NCBI GenBank assembly: GCA_032871835.1
Contig: CM065297.1
Coordinates: 1,366,501-1,430,500, forward strand
From: Dipteronia dyeriana
Lineage: Eukaryota > Streptophyta > Magnoliopsida > Sapindales > Sapindaceae
Length of the DNA stretch: 64,000 nt
Direction: 5' to 3'
The notes under the pieces are model-generated. The model searched no databases. It saw only the letters and a program-made list of their open reading frames with translations, and was not told the origin of the DNA. Position numbers and translations under genes: made by a program. This document shows, one piece after another, positions 10,836 through 21,498 of this stretch (within the stretch, counting starts at the first letter, position 1; every line of letters starts with the position of its first letter).

Positions 10836-11655
10836 CTAGGAAGCACGGACACGTTTTTTAGAGGAGGTAGCACGTGTCTGACACGTTTCCGATACGGACA
10901 CGTGTGGGACACGTGTCGAACACATATTTTCCGTATCCGTTGACTTTACAACCAGTTTGACTTTTAGACACGGCACCGACACGGTAAGGAAATGCACGAG
11001 ACATGTATAGGACACGTTTGGGGCACTTTTGTAAATAGTTTTTTGTAAAAATTGGTCAATTTTTTAATTTCAAAAAAATTGGGAACAAATTATAAATTTT
11101 ACAAAAAAATCTAGGTTTTCTAAAAGACTTTTTGAAGCTTTTTCTCTTAGAAATCAAAATCGATATTCTAAGGTGTGTCTCAATTGTGGGACGTTAGAGG
11201 AGATGGTTTTGATTCTATGGATATAGAAGATGCTGGGATACTTGAGATTGCAAACCTTTCCCTTGATGAACCACAGTTAGAGGCCGTATTATTTGGATAA
11301 GTTAACTGATAAATGATGTTAATTAGGAATTAATACTTTAATGAGTTTTTTTTTTATGTTTGGACTTATATTTAGACTTTTGTACGATGTATATTGGACT
11401 TCTAAATGAATTATGTTTTTAGCTAATAATGTTAACTCGGAATTAATATTTTTATGAGTTTTTTTGTTATGTTTGGACTTATATTTGGACTTTTGTACTA
11501 TGTTATGTTTGACTTTTGAATGAATTATGTTTTTAGTTTTTATATTTTTTTAAATATAAATTTATATTATTCTAGTTGGCGTATCCTGCGGTCTCCTAGT
11601 TTTTTGAGATTTTTCGTATCATATCGTGTCGGTGTCCCGTGTCTGTGCTTCTTAG
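10836..11655. mobile_element. hAT-like non-autonomous element inserted in the eIF2-beta pseudogene
   Basis: The 820-bp insertion has terminal inverted repeats CTAGGAAGCACGGACACG and, at the right, CGTGTCTGTGCTTCTTAG. Flanking bases GTTTTATG (10828-10835) and GTTTGATG (11656-11663) form an 8-bp target duplication with one mismatch, as expected for hAT elements. They match the split codons of the host exon (YVLC / V-CN). Subterminal DNA is rich in ACACGT motifs (10840-10925). Inside, about 11190-11300 keeps a coding remnant ending SLDEPQLEAVLFG and a stop, which could be the tail of a transposase. I did not establish its family. Confidence 0.82.
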
Positions 11656-12055
11656 GTTTGATGTAATAGCTGCAGAAGACCAGATATCTTTGTTCAAAGG
11701 TGTGATCAGGTATGCAAAACATTCGGTTTCTTATTTATTCCTACATGTAAATTCACATATGATGCATAAGCTTTGATGCTTGAATCGGTGTTTAGGTTTC
11801 ATTTGATGAATGAAGATCTAATTGAGTTGTGATCGCCATTGAATTGGGATTAAGGAACACTAATATATTCTATCTATTCTATATAACATTAAATCACAAA
11901 AATACATAAAGAAACAAATTGCCTACTTTTTTTTTTGTTGATATGGACATATGGTAATTTCATTTTTATGTTATTTTATTAATAGCATTTTTTTTTTTTT
12001 TTTTGCAGTGAGGTTCTGGCCGGTCTGTAGCTCCCATCAGGGCTGCGAGGGTTTG

Positions 12056-12935
12056 ATGCAGGACTTTTCCAGAATTTTCTTATTTTTATGATTTAGGCGT
12101 GGTTTAGGTTTTTTTTTTTTTTTTTTTTTTTTTCAATTTAGGAAGATTTCTTTCTTTCAATTATGAAGTTCAGATTCTATTTTAATTTTGTATTGCAATC
12201 CGCCTTTAGAAATCCAGTTTTCTCTCTCCCCCCGTATTGATTGATCTGTTATGTTACACGCTTACACTTCACATACTAAACAAAGCTGTATAATTCTTAA
12301 GGTAATATGTCAAGTGTTATGTAATGTTTAATCATTTATTAATTAATAGCACAAAGATGAATTCTTGAAGAAAGATTAGACAATGAACAGCAAATCATTG
12401 AAGAAAATGAAAAGCAATAACTCATTTCTTCTTCTGTCTAACAAAAAAACAAAACCAAATCAGTATATTACATCATACCTGGATGGAGTGCAACAAAGAC
12501 AAAGAGAACCAGCTCTAAATTTAAATCTAAATGGATTTTTAGCAGAGACAAGGAAAATATATCTATCCATAGGCCAATTTTGTCTAGTGAGGACATTTAT
12601 GATTAGTGACATAGGAACAGAAGGTGGGTCTCATCTTTTAGGTCACATCCCATCAATTTATTAGCGTTAGACCCGCTTTTAACTTGCCTTGGGAGTCTGT
12701 CTACCTTAACTGTATCTGAAAGAGAGAAGGAGAAGAAGATTGGCCCAGAAAAGAGAGAAATTTACTTCACTTCAAAGCTACAAAGGTGATCTTCTCTTCA
12801 AGACTCTTCTTTTGCAGTTTGCATATTACTTATAATTTCATTACTTTATCGGAAGGAATCTTTGTTGGGTACATATAAATATGTGGTCCAGTGAAGATGG
12901 ACATTGTAGCATACTAGTACTACTGACTTTGTACC
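12056..12935. other. Intergenic region and leader of the mannanase gene
   Basis: Poly-T tracts (12110-12134) and AT-rich DNA follow the pseudogene. The 93-codon frame at 12383-12664 resembles nothing I know. About 12715-12935 (AGAGAGAAGGAGAAGAAG onward) would hold the promoter and leader of the mannanase gene. No promoter element can be assigned firmly. Confidence 0.45.
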
Positions 12936-14973
12936 ATGGATTATCACAACACCAAATTTGTGTTTAGGTTAAGTTTTTCAGTGGTCATATTGATGATTGT
13001 TGTTCAAAACTCAATTTGCACTGAGTTTGGTGTTAATGGGGATGATCAATTTGAGTCCATGGTGGAGGAAGCAGAGAACCATCTGTATTCTAGCTCAACT
13101 CATCAGGGGTAAACCATTAAACCATTATAGAGCATTGTTTATATATCACACTTTATGAATACCCATTAAGTGAATTTTTGTAATATATGTGAAAGTGTTT
13201 GTGATTTAATTAAGTGCTTATATGTTCAGGGTTTATGATTTGCAAGACATGGAAGATGATGCTTGGGAAATGGTGGCCAAGAGTGGGAACCAATTTGTGG
13301 TTAATGGCCAACCCTTCTATGTTAATGGATTCAACACTTACTGGCTGATGGTTTTTGCTGCTGATCAATCTACAAGAGGAAAGATCACTGAGTTGTTCCA
13401 ACAAGCTTCTTCGGTAGGCCTAACGGTTTGTCGGACTTGGGCTTTTAACGATGGCCAGTGGCGAGCACTTCAGAAATCTCCATCAGTTTATGATGAAGAT
13501 GTTTTCAAGGTACTCTTGTAGATGTAGTTACTTTTTTTTGTACTACACTTAATGTTTCGTTTCAAAATATTCGTTTAAGCTATTTCGCGCCTAGTTGATA
13601 ATGCGAATTATATGTTTGATTTTCTTTCTTAAAATTCCAGGCCCTGGATTTTGTGGTAAGTGAAGCAAAGAAGTATAAGATCAGGCTTATATTGTCCTTA
13701 GTCAACAACTGGGATGCATATGGAGGCAAGCCACAATATGTAAAATGGGGAAAAGATGCTGGCCTTAATTTGACTTCAGATGATGACTTCTTCTCCCATC
13801 CGACTCTTAGAAGCTACTACAAGGCGCATGTTAAGGTAATCCGTCTATTGTTCGTTCAACTTGTCATCAAATTTGAATATGTAGTATGTGAGAATTGATA
13901 GATTCCCCTGAGGACTATGGCATTGCTAAGAATTAAGCTATTATATACTTCTCTGTTGATATTTTGGCTTGTAGACTGTCCTCAATAGAGTCAATACACT
14001 CACAAACATAACCTATAAGAATGACCCAACAATTTTCGCTTGGGAACTGATGAACGAGCCTCGATGCACCTCTGATCCTTCTGGTGATAAACTGCAGGTT
14101 CGTTCTACGTATATTGGCTTCCATATTATATTATATCTGTATATTCCAATCTTGTAGTTGGTATTAAGTGTGAATCAGTAAACTGTATGTTGAAGTGATT
14201 TGAATTTATCTTGTCTAGTCATGGATACAAGAAATGGCAGTCTATGTCAAGAGCATGGACCCAAAGCACTTGGTGGAGATTGGAACAGAAGGATTTTACG
14301 GTCCCTCAACCCCTGACAAGGCTCAGTTCAACCCAAATTCCTATGCTACACAAGTTGGAACTGACTTTATAAGGAACCATCAGGTTATTGGTGTCGACTT
14401 TGCTTCTGTTCACATTTATGCTGATTCTTGGTAAGTTTTTGTTTTATGGACTTCATGGGGTAAATGTGCCCATATGTTCATTGTGATATTGATACATTTA
14501 CAATGACTTGCGTTAAAAGAATCACATCTTATTGATGAAGGATTTCGCAAACAATATCTGATGCACATGTTCAATTCACCAAATCATGGATGGAAGCACA
14601 CATAGCGGATGGTGAGAAGTATCTTGGAATGCCTGTTTTGTTTGCTGAGTTTGGCGTATCTTCAAAAGACGGTGGCTACAATTCATCATTCAGGGACTCG
14701 TTCATCAACATGGTGTACAAGACTCTTTTGAACTCAACGAAAAAGGGAGGCAGCGGTGCTGGGAGTCTTTTGTGGCAGCTGTTTCCTGACGGTACAGACT
14801 ACATGGATGACGGGTATGCTATAGTTATTTCAAAATCTCCTTCCACCTCAAACATCATATCCCTTCACTCGACGAGGCTTGCCATCTTCAACTCTATGTG
14901 TTCTTGGAAATGTCGTTGGGGTTGCAGGAAGAAGAACCCTCTTGAGGCGTTCCTCTATCATGATGATCTTTAA
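12936..14973 (+). CDS. Mannan endo-1,4-beta-mannosidase (GH5_7), six exons
   Basis: This is a secreted hydrolase that cuts beta-1,4-mannan backbones in the plant cell wall. Exons: 12936-13108, 13230-13509, 13641-13835, 13975-14097, 14219-14430 and 14541-14973. All introns are GT-AG and phases agree, giving 471 residues. Residues 1-32 form a signal peptide with the hydrophobic core [10 protein letters not shown]. The catalytic domain starts near [18 protein letters not shown]. The acid/base is Glu244 in [10 protein letters not shown] and the nucleophile Glu364 in VLFAEFGVS, both family hallmarks. [19 protein letters not shown] follows. The basic, Cys-containing tail ending [14 protein letters not shown] resembles MAN5/MAN6-type plant enzymes, but I cannot assign the paralogue. 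The length fits the family (about 400-470) and no defect is seen. Confidence 0.95.
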
Positions 14974-15197
14974 AAATGTGTATGGATTATGAACCGAAAA
15001 CATCAATACCGTGCAAAGAAAAAAATTAACTTTTTATCAGCCTGTCATAAAAATATGTACATGTTTGCACCTGTAAAAATATGAATATTGATATGAATGT
15101 GTATGGCATACTTATTGAATGTTGATATGGATGTTGAATTCTTCTTTTTGTTTCCTTTGGGATTCGATCGAAAATCTATGTTATTCATATAAAAACA
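14974..15197. other. Mannanase 3' region
   Basis: AT-rich sequence after the stop codon, presumably 3' UTR and terminator. No other feature is seen. Confidence 0.4.
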
Positions 15198-15395
15198 CAG
15201 TTCATACATGTTACATAGGTTATCATAGTCTCATCTACACTCTGTATTTGATAGTTAGTGCATTTGCATTGATCACGGCCTCAGCACTTAAATTGATCGG
15301 TCATGGCCTTTGCCCTTTGGTGCACCACCATGCTCAAATTCAAACAAAGCTCTCTTCTTTGAATTTGGCTAATCTGGCATCACTTGACCTCTCCA
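15198..15395 (-). pseudogene. Fragment of TFIIS C-terminal zinc-ribbon exon
   Basis: About 200 bp on the minus strand match the last exon of the TFIIS gene near 61.2-61.4 kb in this window, starting about 15 bases before its ACATAGGTT motif. The translation still reads KRALFEFEHGGAPKG, equivalent to EKALFDCERAGAPKA in the intact gene, then RSI..VLRP for the CGRCGQRKC ribbon and DYDNLCNMYEL for the MTTYVTCVNC end. Stops replace several codons and the CxxC cysteines are lost. It lies just downstream of the mannanase gene, in the opposite orientation. No other TFIIS exon is present. Confidence 0.82.
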
Positions 15396-16094
15396 CAAAT
15401 CAGAGTTGTTCGAATCCTACTATGCGTATGTATTTTACATGTGGGAAGTTTTATCCTCCAATATTGTAGTAGATGCCTGGATCATGCATGTAATGCTTGA
15501 TATCTTGGTAGTTCCCGACAGACACCAAACCTAACCCGTTTGATGTGAGATGTAAAAAAACAAAGAAAGAAAGCAAGCTACCTATTTTTCCTCGCTGTTC
15601 CCCACCACACCAGCACTCATTTCTTCACATAATGCAAACATTATTATATGATTTATATTGAAATAAGATTATATTATATGATTACATAATCATACACATA
15701 GGAAGCAGCAATTGGAAAGACTTGGCTTAAGAATGGCTACTGCTTGTCATACAATTAACTGCTTGGTATTTTAAACCAACTTGAGAATTAACAGTCAAAA
15801 GTTGAAACCAATACAAATTGTTGGGGTTAACATATGGTTATTCCATTAAAACCTTGTTTGGTTCCTAGGAAAAAATTTCGAAAAATCATACCTTAAACAC
15901 TAAGAAGAGATTTGCATCCAAATAGCAGTAAAACAAACACACTTCAATATCTTCATAAAATCTTAAAACGCATAGAGTAATATTACGCATTCACAACTTG
16001 AGGAAGAAAGACTTGTTTGTGTTTGCCTAGTCAAGAACATGAGCAATTATGCAACCATCAAAAACACAAAAGCAGCTTCAAAAGAGCTAACATT
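15396..16094. other. Intergenic, no gene seen
   Basis: AT-rich sequence with no coding or repeat structure that I can support. It separates the TFIIS fragment from the F-box pseudogene. Confidence 0.5.
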
Positions 16095-17966
16095 TCAGCA
16101 TCCTTTTACTTTCGTATTTCGAAATTCTATCTTGCAAATGGGGGAAGCCCTAGGAAACTTCAGGATTTGCCGCTGGAATTTCTTCAACTTATAGTGAAAA
16201 TCGTAGTCCATGTAGAGCCTCTGCAAGACTTTACAATTCTTCAAGAAATACTCCACCAATCTTAGTTCATCATCAACCCCCTCCTTTATCTGTAATCGAA
16301 TGATCTTGACATGGGAACCCAAACAAGGTGGCAAACTCTTTGACTCAAACGGAAATCGAACAATACGATCATCAGTGTCAAAGTACACCATATCCTAATA
16401 AACAATGAAGAATCAAATATTAATTTCAAAAGCAGAAATTACCAATATCGTTGCACTATGTGTTCTTCTGTATTTATTTTTACTTTACTCAGGCTAAACA
16501 CTTGTTCTAGTTATGTATTAGTGTTTGATGGTAACATGTCTATGTGTATTGTGGTTATGGATCATAGAAAATATAAAGGATTCTAGAAAATACAACATTT
16601 CTTGAAAAACCCCTCTGCATATAAGAAGCAGAAAAAAAAAATATGTTCATTACTTTTGACTTACCTTCTTCAAGATGAGAACTACCAGATTGGGCGAATT
16701 ATTGAGAAAGTCCGGAAGCAGAACCCAATGATAAAACATATCATAGCCAAATTCAAGGCGAATCAGATTGGTAAACGATGGAAAATTACCCTCCAAAGCA
16801 CGGGTTAGAACCTTCATTGCAATGACAATAACAATTAATAAAAAATCTTAAAAACTGCAACTATTGATGATGCAATATTGTATATTTTGAAGCCTAACAA
16901 AATATCAAGTGTTACAATATACAAAGTATAACTATTGATGATGCAATATTTGTGTATTTTGAAGCCTAACAAAATATCAAATATTACAATATACAAAGCG
17001 TAACATGTTTTAAAGAAGGAATATAAAGAGAAAAGGACTTACACCCGTCATGGGAACAGACAATGATAGAAACTTCGCATGGTTGGCTGCTCTAAGAAGC
17101 TGCATTGCATGTTTAGCTTCATTCATGGTGGGATGGATATCATAGAGACGCACATCAAACTTACCAACAAGAAATACTTTACTTAGGAATGGAGTTTCAT
17201 CCACCATAAAGGATACTAACGAATCGTCAGCAATGTAAAGGAATTCTAGATTGGGGGCTTTAACCACAAATTTGTGTGCTGTAGCATCAATTTTATTGAT
17301 CATAGAGAGAGATATTTTCAGGATTTTGAGTGTTGGCACAACTATAATATAAGTCAAGAGCATTTACATTACGCTTAAGATGTCCATCAACGGTCAACTC
17401 TTCAAGCACAGGGCAGCTTTGGAACAATTTCTGCATTAGGACCATATCCGGATATTCAACAAAAATTGAAAGGATTTTAAGACTTGGGAAACAAACCGTG
17501 GAGTCAGGAATATCGAAGACAGCATCCCAACGACCCAGGTTTAATTTCACCAGGTTTTGGCAAGTTAAAATGGTTTGTGGGATCCTAATGACAGGCATTT
17601 CCATTCTAATCTCGACTTTGAGAGTAAGATTGTGAACATTGCGTTCAATAGCAAAACACATCCACTCCCTGAGACGAGGTAGGTCAGCATAAATCTTGAA
17701 TTTCTTTGGATTGGCAACGACTAAGAACAAAACCAACAAATTTCAACAACCAAATTCTACGATGGTCATCAGTGACATGTGATGGCATTTTAAAGTAAAG
17801 GTTGTAGACTAAAAGTCCACTGATTCTTCCATCTTGATGATAAAATGGAAGTCTTAACAGCTTCTTCGGTATCAAGACGAGAGAGAATGTGTGCAAGGAC
17901 ATCATCTGGCAATCTGCTGATAAAATCTTCCCCTGCGGTCTTCTTTTCAAGCCTTTTGGATGCCAT
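16095..17966 (-). pseudogene. F-box/LRR/FBD protein pseudogene, three exons
   Basis: F-box/FBD proteins are substrate receptors of SCF ubiquitin ligases. Exon 1 (17966-17043) begins [15 protein letters not shown] then [20 protein letters not shown] and [15 protein letters not shown], a clear F-box. Leucine-rich segments follow (LPRLREWMCFAIERNVHN, ILTCQNLVKLNLGRWDAVF, FQSCPVLEELTVDGHLKRN). Exon 2 is 16811-16665 (VLTRALEGNFPSFTNLIRLE). Exon 3 is about 16394-16095, an FBD-type end (LVEYFLKNCKVLQRLYMDYD, LKFPRASPICKIEF) followed by a stop. Splice sites look normal, but exon 1 needs at least three frame changes, near 17815, 17705 and 17345, to read through. All could be sequencing errors only if independent, so a recent pseudogene is more likely. 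Confidence 0.85.
16860..17001. repeat. Tandem duplication in F-box pseudogene intron
   Basis: Two head-to-tail copies of a ~71-bp unit starting ACTATTGATGATGCAATATT and containing GAAGCCTAACAAAATATCAA. They differ by a few substitutions. Confidence 0.85.
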
Positions 17967-18127
17967 GATTCACTACGATATTAAACACCATAGCAAGAAA
18001 CTTTGAAATTGTTTAAAGATGAGACGAAATAAATGAGAAACATTTACAATTCCACCCATTAAGTTTGGTTTCTAAGCAAAATCACATACATCCTTTATAC
18101 CAGGCTTAAAATGATCGATGAAACTAA

Positions 18128-18840
18128 GACCCAGTTTGGTATTGTTGTGCTGTGGGGAGAAGTGCTTTTGGAATTGTTGTGGGGAGAAGTGCTTTTGGAA
18201 ACTAAATGAATGTTTGGTAAACTGGTTTTCAAAAATGCTGTGCAAACTAAAATCAATTTCAATATGTTTGGTAAACTGAAATAAAAAGTATCGTGAGTGT
18301 GTAAAGTTACTAAAATGACATAGACATCTAAATTATACTAATGTGTTATACTTCACATTTTTCTTATTTACTTATGTTTAGTGTTAAGTATTATATAATT
18401 ATGGTACTTTATTGAATTAATTAGTCTCATTTTTTATTTTACTTTATTTAATTAATTAGCCCTATTTATTTTATTTTACTTTATTTTTTTATTTCATTTT
18501 ATTCTACTCTATTGAATTAATTATCCAAATTTTTATATACAGTTATGACAATATTTTTTTTTGTACAAAAATATAAGTCCAATTTTTTTTGTTAAATTTC
18601 GTTAAAGACAAGGACAAAGTTGGAAAGTTAGTAAAATATCATATAATATCACTGTAGCGCGTTTTCTAAAAACAGAAGCCAAAATCCAAAAGCATGTATT
18701 TGTAGCTTCTCAAAAACTCAGTTGGGAGAAACTAAAAGTGACCAAAAGCACTTCCCCGTGATTTTACCAAACACCATGTCTTATGTCCAGAATCACTTTT
18801 GGTCTCAAAAGCAGCTGAGGAAGTAATACCAAACTGGACC
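18128..18840. mobile_element. MITE, PIF/Harbinger-like, TAA target duplication
   Basis: The left end is GACCCAGTTTGGTATT. The right end is AATACCAAACTGGACC, which reverse-complements to GGTCCAGTTTGGTATT. TAA flanks both sides (18125-18127 and 18841-18843), fitting the 3-bp duplication of PIF/Harbinger elements. The interior of the 713-bp element has no coding capacity. A 32-bp tandem duplication containing GTGGGGAGAAGTGCTTTTGG lies near the left end, and a related GGTCTCAAAAGCAGCT motif lies near the right end. Confidence 0.75.
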
Positions 18841-19206
18841 TAAATGAGACTTGACATACAATAACAATATACAGCCTTATTGATACACTAAACTTCAAAC
18901 ATGTACAAGAGAATGTTTATTTGTTTGGATTGCAAGAAAGTGAAAATAAAGACAAGTTAAAAAGCTCCTTGCTTCCTGCTATAAAGGTAATTGACCCAAC
19001 TCTAGAGTAAAAAGAATCCCGTTAAAATGATCCACGGATGTTTATATAGCAAAACTTCAATACAAAATTGCATGGCATGATTCCCCAAAAAAATGAACAT
19101 GATTCTACAACAACTATGTTAGTAACATTGAGAACTCGAACCCGGAACCCACAACTCTTGACACAACTAGGGTTGATACTATGTTAATAACCATCAAAAC
19201 TAAATG

Positions 19207-20376
19207 TGTAAAAATGGACTGGTCCGACCTATTAGGGACGGTCTGGCCAGTCTATTTCTGGAAACAGGTCGAGCCGGGCCGGCCTGTTTCCAGAGAAGCA
19301 TGCCCGGCACGGCACGCCGGCCTGCCTCAGGCGGGCCGTGTCAGGCCGGCCCGTCGGGCCTATCTGGCTGGCCGGGCTGGCCAGGCCTAGCGGGCCTGGT
19401 CCGGCGGGTTAGTTTTTTGGTCCAATTTTTTTTCTAAATTACGTTTTTTTGGATTTAGGGTATAGAGTTTAGGATTTATAGTTTATGGTTAAGGGTTTAG
19501 AATTTAAAATGAATGAAGAGAACGAACAATTATTAGGATTTGAAATGAATAAAGAGAACGACCAATTTATTAATTATTTATTTATTTTTCACTTATGGAA
19601 TTCAGTAATACATATCTACATGATTGCCTCATTAAAAACCTTACCAAGAAAAACCCAGTGGGATAAAAACTTGGTAAGGGAAAAAGAGTGCAACCGTTTT
19701 ACAACTTACAAGTAAATAATAAATACATATATAAAAGTATAACCTAGTTCTGGCCCTGGCCACTACCTGAAGGGTCATCAATATATAGATTGTCGAAAGT
19801 AATAACAAAATTGTACCTTTAAAATTTGGTGTGTTGGTAGAAAACATAGAGAATTTTGTAGAGAGAGTAATAACCAAAATGAATGAAAAAGTTTAGAAAA
19901 TTGGAGAATATATTAGAGATTGAGATTTGAGAGAATGAGAGATTGAAAGAATGATAGAGAGAGTTAATGGAAAATGAAATGGATGGAAGAATTTATAGAA
20001 AAATTTGATTTGTGGGTCAAAATGTAATTTAAAAGATTGTAGGGGGAGTTTTGGTAATTTTAATTTCCTCCAACGGCTAGAAATCAATTCCAGCCGTTGG
20101 GGGTTTTTTGAAAAAAAAAATAAAAAATAACTAAATTTTGGCCGAACGGACCAGCTGATCGGTCCGCCGGGCCGGTCCGACAGGCCTGGCATGCCGGATT
20201 GGCGGGCCGGCCTGCCGGGCCTCCTCCCAGAGGCCCGGCACGAGGCCAGTCCTGGGCCAGGCCGCGGCCTGGCCCTCTTCCTTCACGGGCCGTTCTTGGA
20301 ACGGCCCGTGAACTTCCTGGGCCGGCCGGACCGGCCTGTCACCGGCCGGCCCTTCACCGGCCGGCCCATTTTTACA
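19207..20376. mobile_element. DNA transposon with GC-rich GGCCGG subterminal arrays
   Basis: The ends are TGTAAAAATGG and CCATTTTTACA, a perfect 11-bp inverted repeat. About 180-220 bp inside each end is extremely GC-rich and packed with GGCCGG/GGCCTG motifs in inverted arrangement (19225-19410 and 20140-20370), a striking contrast with the AT-rich centre. A perfect 12-bp stem, ACGGGCCGTTCTTGG and its complement, lies at about 20285-20310. The centre has a small duplicated AATGAATGAAGAGAACGA motif and no transposase. A clear target duplication was not found (ACTAAAT against ACTAATC), so the hAT assignment is tentative. Confidence 0.65.
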
Positions 20377-21451
20377 CCACTAATCAAAACTAGACATGTC
20401 ACCGGTTCTAATTCCGGTTCCGCGGTCTCTTTTTTTTTCGAAGGGCTCCAACAGTTCAGCTTAATATTTTTTTTTAAAATCCGGTTTTGATGGCACCAAA
20501 ACAGGAACAGGATCCGTGCACCATAGTGGTTCCGATTTGGAACCTATCAAAACCAGCTATAATATTTAAGTAGTCTAACAAGTTAAATCATTTCGACAAA
20601 AAACATTACAATGGCAAACAACCAACTTAAACTTGTCAAGCAATAACAAGATGTACAATGAACAAAATACTTCACAAATAGAGAAACAAATTATCTCACG
20701 GGTCTTTAATTCCAAAAATAGAACACGTAAGGGCATAAAAATGGATTTTTTTTTATTGAAAAAAACAGAGCAAACCAGTACACTAGCCATCGTTGAAAGC
20801 CAGAGACAGCAAAAACCACAATTTTGGAGACCGTAAACATCACATAATGACCATCAAAACTAACTTGCATGAAACATATTCACTTTTCATGCTAAACCCC
20901 TTGAAATATTGATTGATCTTAACCAAAAATGATGTCTTGAAGGCAAAAAATACATTCTTTTAGCAACAACTACAAACCCTCGAAAACATGTTTTATGTAC
21001 CGTAAAAAAAAACATGTTTTATGTGAAAGACTTCCGTTTTCACTTCATAGTTCATACCCATATCATATTTTCACAAAAAAGAAAAAAAAAATATCTTGAA
21101 GATGAATCGGAGATGAAGAAGTTTAGAGTAGAACTGGAGTGGAGTTTCCTCTACTGTGTTGTCATAGAGAATGTAATGGCAATATGGCATTGATAGTTTT
21201 GGCCATTATGGTGTTTGTTATGTGAAGCCATGGAGTAATTTCGGATGATATTCCCAATATATCTTGCATTTTTAATTATTTACCATATTTTGAGATACGC
21301 ATATTAAAAAAAAATGTTTTTTTTGTCCAGTATTACGAGGGTATTAGCTATATTTCCTATATTTCTGAAATTGACCCAAAAAAAATCAATTTCGGTAAAC
21401 CCATGTTCACAAATTATATATATAATTTCATTACGTATACTAATAGGATAA

Positions 21452-21498
<47 letters not shown>

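Larger units (their letters stand above)
9957..12055 (+). pseudogene. eIF2-beta pseudogene (copy B), introns retained
   Basis: Remnants of eIF2-beta appear in the correct order. About 9957-10007 gives FKKKRQPQDQADDFV (the lysine-block region). 10260-10388, after a TGCAG acceptor, gives LLSRVFDSLCENNPELATG then DRRR and EGSKKTFF. From 10477 MHRQPKHV is followed in another frame by CLDEQHRLLVKGRF then DPNNFEGILRRYV|GTAAGT. From 10819 EQYVLC is followed, beyond an insertion, by CNSCRRPD then RCDQ|GTATGC (11664-11708). 12008-12055 gives GSGRSVAPIRAARV and a stop. Intron positions are kept, so it is a duplicated genomic copy. Deletions (the MTFLLAELGTSG-type segment and ILSKENRLFFL), frameshifts and stops show it is dead. 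A hAT-like element sits in the zinc-finger exon. Confidence 0.85.

Noticed and set aside
12383..12664. 93-codon frame upstream of the mannanase gene
   Set aside because: Lysine/asparagine-rich composition of AT-rich DNA, no homology seen; it lies upstream of the mannanase leader.
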